This document shows, in pieces, positions 6,201 through 10,103 of a DNA stretch of 10,103 nucleotides (its first letter is position 1; the number at the start of each line of letters is the position of its first letter). The notes below the pieces were generated by a model, which was not told the origin of the DNA, searched no databases, and saw nothing but the letters and a program-made list of their open reading frames with translations. The position numbers and the translations under genes were made by a program. The stretch is from positions 1 to 10,103 of the forward strand of contig DSBZ01000039.1 in assembly GCA_011057175.1 (NCBI GenBank), given 5' to 3'. The DNA is from Candidatus Acetothermia bacterium (lineage in GTDB: Bacteria; Bipolaricaulota; Bipolaricaulia; Bipolaricaulales; Bipolaricaulaceae).

Positions 6201-6289
6201 GCCGGGGTGGCGGAACTGGCAGACGCGCGGGACTCAAAATCCCGTGCCCTGAGAAGGGCGTGTGGGTTCGATTCCCACCCTCGGCACCA
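6201..6289 (+). tRNA. tRNA-Leu (anticodon CAA), with encoded CCA
   Basis: The acceptor stem GCCGGGG pairs with CCTCGGC at 6279-6285 with one G-U pair, followed by discriminator A (6286) and an encoded CCA (6287-6289). The anticodon stem CGGGA/TCCCG closes the loop CTCAAAA, placing anticodon CAA at 6235-6237, which reads TTG leucine codons. The variable arm is long (GCCCT-GAGA-AGGGC), as expected of a class II tRNA. The T arm is GTGGG-TTCGATT-CCCAC. All features of a functional tRNA-Leu are present and no intron is visible. Confidence 0.97.
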
Positions 6290-6292
6290 CGG

Positions 6293-6832
6293 ATGATGAA
6301 CCTCGTGCGGGTGCTCGGGCATCTTCTCCGCGGGCGGACCGCCCTTTGGCAGTGCTACACAACTGTCTCGTGGCGCACCTGCGCGGAGTGCCTGGCCTGG
6401 CATGGTCGGATCGTGGCCGACCCGAGCGCGTTCCCCTCCCACAACGGCTGCCCCCATGAGCTGCGCCGGTTCCCCGTGTGGCGGCTCCCCGCCCACCGCG
6501 CCCACGGCCGGCGGATGGCGGAGCGGGCCAGGGAAGAGCTCGAGCGGCGGGACCTCTTCCGCCAAGCGGTGGCCCTTCTCCCCACTGACCAGGAGCGCAG
6601 CGTGAGCTTGTTCGATCGCGCCGCAAGCGTGAACGTGTACCTCCCCGAGCTGGAAACTTTGGCTTGCCATCCCGCCCTCGCTGATCCCGCCCTCCGTGCC
6701 GAGCTGCGCGAGATCCACCTCGCGCGCTGGAAGTCCAAGTTCGCCAAGGAAAGGTACGAGCGACAGCCAGAGCTGGCCCGCACCCAGCAGGAGCGATGGG
6801 GTGTCCAGCGCATCAAGGAGCTCTTCCCCTAA
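6293..6832 (+). CDS. Unrecognised protein with CxxC and HxxCxH motifs
   Basis: 179 residues from ATG 6293 (ATG 6296 is equally possible). I do not recognise the family. Near the N-terminus a Cys/His cluster is visible: Cys 30 and 33 in [14 protein letters not shown], then His 50, Cys 53 and His 55 in [10 protein letters not shown], a plausible zinc site. The wording 'TC--C---HG----P---H--C' is reminiscent of the C-terminal zinc motif of phage Mu F/SPP1 gp7 head-morphogenesis proteins, but no other phage genes are present, so this is only a resemblance. The rest is charged and helical ([37 protein letters not shown]). No signal peptide or membrane helix. It starts three bases after the tRNA CCA end with no clear ribosome site, so it may be read from the tRNA promoter. 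Confidence 0.7.
   Translation: MMNLVRVLGHLLRGRTALWQCYTTVSWRTCAECLAWHGRIVADPSAFPSHNGCPHELRRFPVWRLPAHRAHGRRMAERAREELERRDLFRQAVALLPTDQERSVSLFDRAASVNVYLPELETLACHPALADPALRAELREIHLARWKSKFAKERYERQPELARTQQERWGVQRIKELFP
6789..6793 (+). promoter_or_regulatory. Ribosome binding site deciding the GTG start of the ComEA-like gene
   Basis: AGGAG sits seven bases ahead of the GTG at 6801, inside the preceding gene. There is no closer ATG in this frame, and the earlier in-frame ATG at 6696 would add a 35-residue Ser/Arg-rich extension that is only a shadow of the upstream gene. Confidence 0.55.
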
Positions 6833-7199
6833 CGGGCGTGGCGGGCCGCGGTTCTGGGCGGCGTGCGCCCTTGTATTCGCTCTCCTCGTGTACGCGGGGG
6901 TGCGCCTCATCCCCCCCACCCCTCCGCCGCGGCTCCCGCTTGCGGCGGTGGACATCCCCGCGGTCGTGGTCCCGATCGAGTTCGTTCTCGAAGGGAAGCT
7001 CAACCTCAACCGTGCTTCCACCGAGGAGCTGCAGAAGCTACCCGGGGTGGGGCCCGTCCTCGCCGCCCGCATCGTGGCGTTCCGCGAGGAACACGGTCCG
7101 TTCCGCACGGTGGATGACCTCCTCCAAGTGTCGGGGATCGGCCCCAAGACCCTCGCCGGGTTCTGGGATCTCGTGACCACGGACGAAGACGGGCCGTGA
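6801..7199 (+). CDS. Membrane-anchored ComEA-like helix-hairpin-helix DNA-binding protein
   Basis: 132 residues from GTG. After a short basic Ser/Arg-rich lead (1-17) comes one hydrophobic membrane helix (18-37, [20 protein letters not shown]). A Pro-rich linker follows, then a tandem helix-hairpin-helix domain at 67-127 with the two hairpins [22 protein letters not shown] and [15 protein letters not shown]. This is the ComEA C-terminal domain, which binds double-stranded DNA outside the membrane during uptake. The SLBB domain present in many ComEA proteins is absent, and no comEC is nearby, so competence is inferred from the domain only; a general envelope DNA-binding role is the alternative. 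It overlaps the unknown gene upstream by 32 bases and probably shares its transcript. Confidence 0.85.
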   Translation: MSSASRSSSPNGRGGPRFWAACALVFALLVYAGVRLIPPTPPPRLPLAAVDIPAVVVPIEFVLEGKLNLNRASTEELQKLPGVGPVLAARIVAFREEHGPFRTVDDLLQVSGIGPKTLAGFWDLVTTDEDGP

Positions 7200-7220
7200 T
7201 CGAGGTCAGAGCCGGCACGG

Positions 7221-7249
7221 TTGTCGGTCCCATCGCTTCAGGGTACCAT
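7221..7249 (+). promoter_or_regulatory. Sigma70-like promoter for the GNAT gene
   Basis: TTGTCG (7221-7226) and TACCAT (7244-7249) are separated by exactly 17 bases in the 86-base gap between the ComEA-like and GNAT genes. Four of six bases match the -35 consensus and four of six match the -10. The predicted start point is near 7256, about 30 bases before the ATG. Confidence 0.55.
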
Positions 7250-7285
7250 TCGCCTTTCCTGCCTCCCGGAAGAGGGGGAAATGCC

Positions 7286-7888
7286 ATGCGAGAGAACCCA
7301 CCGGAGATCCGCGCGTTCAATGTGCAGATTGCGCCGCGCCACGAGGTGGCCGCGGTCCATGCCCTCGCCACCCGCTTGCGGGCCGAATCATGGCCCGAGG
7401 ACCCGCCCCGGACGCTCGAACACTGGGAGAGGAAGCTGCGCTCCGTCCCCCCGTACTGGTCCGTCCACCGGTGGGTGGCTTGGAAGGGGGACCAGGCGAT
7501 CGCATCGGCCAACGTCTTCCTCTACGCCGCTTCCCATAACCGCCACATCGCGGATTGCGACATCGCTGTCCTCGCCGACCATCGCCGCCGCGGGATCGGG
7601 AAGGCGCTCCTCGATCCGGCCCTGATGGAGAAGTGGAGGAACGAAGGTCCCCGCGACCTCTTCACCCTCGGGTGGTGGATGGGCCCTTACCCGGAGGAGG
7701 ACCTCGCCTCCATCTGCGCTCTGAAGGCGGTCATGAACACCGCCCCGCGGGACGAGCTTCAAATGGAGGACCGGACCTGGACCCCGGAGATGCTGCGCCA
7801 GGGGGAGGCAGCGCTGGCCGAGCGGAACACGGAGCGGTGGACGCTCTACGCCCGGCACCGGGCGCGGGCCTACCTCGCCGGGGGGTGA
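7286..7888 (+). CDS. GNAT-family acetyltransferase-like protein, shortened from a two-domain form
   Basis: 200 residues. The acetyl-CoA binding motif A is clear at about residues 92-108 (DIAVLADHRRRGIGKAL). The start is the ATG at 7286, with AGAGGGGG eight bases upstream; an open frame from GTG 7196 exists but crosses the promoter-like region. Beyond residue 127 the usual end of a GNAT domain is missing. Instead there is the interdomain block known to me from two-domain GNAT proteins: GPYPEEDLASICALKAVMNTAP, then DRTWTPEMLRQGEAAL and WTLYARH. The protein stops nine residues later, where the second GNAT domain should begin. So it looks like a two-domain enzyme that lost the end of domain 1 and all of domain 2. 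The substrate is unknown and activity is uncertain. Confidence 0.8.
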   Translation: MRENPPEIRAFNVQIAPRHEVAAVHALATRLRAESWPEDPPRTLEHWERKLRSVPPYWSVHRWVAWKGDQAIASANVFLYAASHNRHIADCDIAVLADHRRRGIGKALLDPALMEKWRNEGPRDLFTLGWWMGPYPEEDLASICALKAVMNTAPRDELQMEDRTWTPEMLRQGEAALAERNTERWTLYARHRARAYLAGG

Positions 7889-7947
7889 ACCGATCCGGTG
7901 ATTCGCGCTGTTGGCGAGCGCCCGTACCGGGTAAGCTCTTTCCGTTG

Positions 7948-7955
7948 AAGGAGGT
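7948..7955 (+). promoter_or_regulatory. Near-perfect Shine-Dalgarno site for the Ig-PpiC lipoprotein
   Basis: AAGGAGGT, complementary to the 16S rRNA 3' end over eight bases, lies six bases before the ATG at 7962. It is the strongest ribosome site in the window. Upstream, TTGGCG (7911-7916) could be a -35 element but no convincing -10 follows at the right distance (TAAGCT at 7932 has a 15-base spacer). Confidence 0.75.
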
Positions 7956-7961
7956 TCGGAC

Positions 7962-10103
7962 ATGCGGATGCGTGCGGTTGTGGCAGTGTTAGTCGTTGTT
8001 GGGATTGGGGCTCTCCTCGCCGGGTGCGGCAAAGGGACCCCGCCTGCGATCACCACTCAACCCCAAGGGAAAACGATCTGCACCGGCGGATCGGTCACGT
8101 TCAGCGTCGAGGCGAGGGGCACGACGCCCCTCAGCTATCAATGGAACAAGGACGGAACGGCGATCCCTGGCGCAACAAGCGCGAGCTACGCGATCAAATC
8201 AGCCTCCGCGTCCGATGCCGGGAGCTACACGGTTACCGTGAGGAATAGCGCGGGCAACGTGAGCTCGGGTCCGGCCACCCTCACTGTGAACGTACCTCCG
8301 ACGATCAGCGCCCACCCATCCGCCCAGACCGCGTGCGCCGGGAGTTCCGTCCTGATGAGCGTGTCTGCGACCGGAACCCCGCCCTTGAGTTACCAGTGGA
8401 GGAAGGACGACGCAGCCATCGCGGGCGCCACAACCGCCATCCTCACCCTCCCCGCCGTCACGAGCGCCGACGCCGGAGCCTACACGGTCGTGGTCACGAA
8501 CGCGTGTGGAAGCGTGACCTCCGAGGCTGCGCTCCTCGCTGTGGCCGAGGCGCCGACGATCGTCGTTCAGCCCGCGTCGCAGGAGGCAGAGGCCGGAACG
8601 GAGGTGACCCTTGCCGTGGTGGCATCGGGCGAGGGGCCCCTCCTCTACCAATGGCGCAAGGACGGCGCAGACATCCCTGGAGCGACGGGCCCCACGTTCA
8701 CCCTCGCCACAGCAACGGCCGATGATGGGGGAACGTACACCGTCGTCGTTTCCAGCGAGTGCGGAAGCGTGACCTCCGAGCCTGCCCAGCTCTCCGTGGC
8801 CCCCGTGGCCACTCCCGAGCCCGCGACCGAACCGACCACCGCCCGGCCGGAGACCTCGGCGTTCATCACCGTGAATGGCCATCCCCTCTCCCGGGACGCG
8901 TTCGACGACATGAGGGCCCAGATCCTCGGCTTCTACAGACAGCTCTACAGCCAGTTCGGGATCGACATCCAGGCCTTCCTCGTCGGGGCCCGGGGGCGGC
9001 TGTTCGACCTCGATCTCGCGCTGACCGCTGTGAGCAGCCTCGTCACGCGCGGGATCGTGGAAGGCGAGGCGGAGCGGCGAGAGATCGTCGTCAGCCCTGA
9101 GGAGATCGAGGCCGAGTTCGAACGGCAATACCAGGCGATGCTCGATGCCTACGAGATGACCGAGCAGGACCTCATCAACTACTTCACGATCTACGGCGGA
9201 ACCCTCGAGGAGTTCAAGGAAGAGGGCCGAGCCAGTGTGGCTGAGCAGCTCCTCTACGGGGGGGTTCAGGCAGCGGTAGTGGGCCCGATCGAGTTGTCGG
9301 AGGACGATCTCCGTCAGTACTTCCAAGAGCACAAGGCCGACTACAGCACACAGGAAGAGATCCGCGCCTCCCACATCCTCGTCGCCACCGCGGAGGAGGC
9401 CCAGGCGATCCTCGACGAACTCGCCCTCGGGGCGGACTTCGCTGACCTGGCGCGTGAGCGGTCCACCTGCCCCAGCGCTACCGCAGGCGGGGACCTCGGC
9501 TGGTTCACCCGGGGGAAGATGGATCCCGCGTTCGAGGAGGCGGCGTTCGCCCTCGAGGTCGGCGAGATGAGCGGCATCGTGGAAACCCAATTTGGGTTCC
9601 ACGTCATCCTACTCACCGACCGCCACGAGGCGAGGGAGCCCGCGTTCGAGGAGGTGGCCGATCGCGTACGGACCGACGCCGAAGCCGAGGTCGCTCGGGA
9701 CAGGTTCGACGCGTGGCTGAACGAGCAGCGGCGGACGGCGGTCGTGCTCATCGACGACCCGATCCTCGAGGCGATGTACGTGAAGAGCGAGGACCTCGAT
9801 CAGGGGATCGCCGCGTTCGAGCGCATCCGCGAGAAAGGAGAGGTCGAGGAGCCGTACCTCTCGTTCATCATCGGCTCCCTCTACGAGGAGAAGATGGCCG
9901 ATCTCGAATCGGACAAGGAGCTCGTCGAGACCGAGCTCCCCGAGGGCCCAGAGCGCGAGGCGAGAATCGCCGCCCTCGACGAGGCGATCGGGGCCGCGCG
10001 CGAGGCCGCCCTCGCCGCGTACCGGCGGGCCCTCGAGGAGCTTCCCGGCGACGAGGACGTGCTGGAACGGATCGCAGCGCTGGAGGGGGCGACCTCCCTC
10101 CCC
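7962..10103 (+). CDS. Lipoprotein with three Ig-like repeats and a SurA/PpiC peptidyl-prolyl isomerase module (3' end outside window)
   Basis: 714 codons open to the window edge without a stop. Residues 1-21 are a lipoprotein signal peptide with lipobox LAGC (acylated Cys 22). Three Ig-like repeats follow at about 27-110, 111-196 and 197-281, each with PL-YQW-KD---I-GAT and DAG-YTV-V--..-G-V-S signatures. A Pro/Thr/Glu linker (282-299) leads to a SurA_N-like helical region (301-455). The parvulin domain lies at about 463-555: EIRASHILV, FADLARERSTCPSATAGGDLGWF, MDPAFEEAAFAL and ETQFGFHVILL. The remainder (600-714) is strongly acidic, helical and TPR-like. Expected role: membrane-tethered foldase or chaperone for exported proteins, with the Ig repeats as spacers or client-binding modules. 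The combination of Ig repeats with a PpiC core is unusual. Confidence 0.9.
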   Translation, partial: MRMRAVVAVLVVVGIGALLAGCGKGTPPAITTQPQGKTICTGGSVTFSVEARGTTPLSYQWNKDGTAIPGATSASYAIKSASASDAGSYTVTVRNSAGNVSSGPATLTVNVPPTISAHPSAQTACAGSSVLMSVSATGTPPLSYQWRKDDAAIAGATTAILTLPAVTSADAGAYTVVVTNACGSVTSEAALLAVAEAPTIVVQPASQEAEAGTEVTLAVVASGEGPLLYQWRKDGADIPGATGPTFTLATATADDGGTYTVVVSSECGSVTSEPAQLSVAPVATPEPATEPTTARPETSAFITVNGHPLSRDAFDDMRAQILGFYRQLYSQFGIDIQAFLVGARGRLFDLDLALTAVSSLVTRGIVEGEAERREIVVSPEEIEAEFERQYQAMLDAYEMTEQDLINYFTIYGGTLEEFKEEGRASVAEQLLYGGVQAAVVGPIELSEDDLRQYFQEHKADYSTQEEIRASHILVATAEEAQAILDELALGADFADLARERSTCPSATAGGDLGWFTRGKMDPAFEEAAFALEVGEMSGIVETQFGFHVILLTDRHEAREPAFEEVADRVRTDAEAEVARDRFDAWLNEQRRTAVVLIDDPILEAMYVKSEDLDQGIAAFERIREKGEVEEPYLSFIIGSLYEEKMADLESDKELVETELPEGPEREARIAALDEAIGAAREAALAAYRRALEELPGDEDVLERIAALEGATSLP
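8043..8805 (+). repeat. Three tandem Ig-like domain repeats (coding)
   Basis: Three units of about 255 bases encode PLSYQWNKDGTAIPGATS, PLSYQWRKDDAAIAGATT and PLLYQWRKDGADIPGATG at matching positions, with endings GNVSSGPATLTV, GSVTSEAALLAV and GSVTSEPAQLSV. Units 2 and 3 are closer to each other than to unit 1, and their ends share a nearly identical GGAAGCGTGACCTCCGAG. The canonical second Ig cysteine (YxC) is replaced by YTV in all three, so the usual core disulphide is absent. Confidence 0.8.

Noticed and set aside
6201..6300. tRNA 3' end as an integration (att) site of a mobile element
   Set aside because: No repeat of the tRNA 3' end and no integrase or phage gene is present in the window.
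7889..7961. Terminator between the GNAT and lipoprotein genes
   Set aside because: Only a 4-bp ACCG/CGGT hairpin is present and no T-run follows it.
7555..7992. Frameshift explaining the short GNAT protein
   Set aside because: The other frame beyond 7850 does not encode the expected start of a second GNAT domain, so truncation fits better than a simple frameshift.
8199..9602. Minus-strand open frame of 467 codons
   Set aside because: It mirrors the Ig-PpiC lipoprotein, whose + strand frame has a signal peptide, domains and a strong ribosome site; the minus frame shows no family pattern.

Overview
This is a high-GC, bacterial-looking stretch. The bacterial signs are a lipobox signal peptide, a Fur-family regulator, Shine-Dalgarno sites, sigma70-like -10 elements and a tRNA with an encoded CCA. 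All genes lie on the + strand. The content (ferredoxin-type Fe-S proteins, NifX/NifB-type cofactor-binding proteins, a radical SAM enzyme) points to an anaerobe, perhaps a thermophile. I cannot fix the phylum; a deep-branching lineage such as Bipolaricaulota/Acetothermia is only a guess.

Positions 1-6190 hold a tightly packed run of ten genes, nearly all overlapping or a few bases apart, so very likely one operon. In order they are: the tail of a DUF5320-like protein; a dinitrogenase iron-molybdenum cofactor (DIM/NifX-type) domain fused to a Gly/Met/Arg-rich, coiled-coil DUF5320-like tail; a tiny Trp/Tyr/Pro-rich protein; a second DIM protein; two MinD/Mrp-type P-loop ATPases, each with a 2x[4Fe-4S] ferredoxin insert; a COG0731-like radical SAM protein; a ferredoxin with a Gly/Arg-rich leader; a metallo-beta-lactamase-fold remnant that has lost its metal-binding core; an Mrp/ApbC Fe-S carrier ATPase; and a Fur-family metalloregulator. 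This set looks like a metal or Fe-S cofactor assembly and trafficking module: nucleotide-driven carriers (three ATPases), cofactor-binding DIM proteins, an electron-donating ferredoxin, and a metal-sensing repressor at the 3' end. The actual cofactor and client are not known from the sequence.

Positions 6186-6289 hold a tRNA-Leu(CAA) whose consensus -10 box overlaps the stop codon of the Fur gene. Straight after the tRNA come an unrecognised cysteine/histidine-containing protein and a small membrane-anchored ComEA-like helix-hairpin-helix protein. A GNAT acetyltransferase-like protein with its own promoter follows; it appears to be a shortened version of a two-domain GNAT.

Positions 7962 to the end hold a large lipoprotein, open at the window edge. 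It has three Ig-like repeats, a SurA-like helical region, a parvulin (PpiC) peptidyl-prolyl isomerase domain and a charged helical C-terminus. It has an unusually strong Shine-Dalgarno site and is probably an envelope folding factor.
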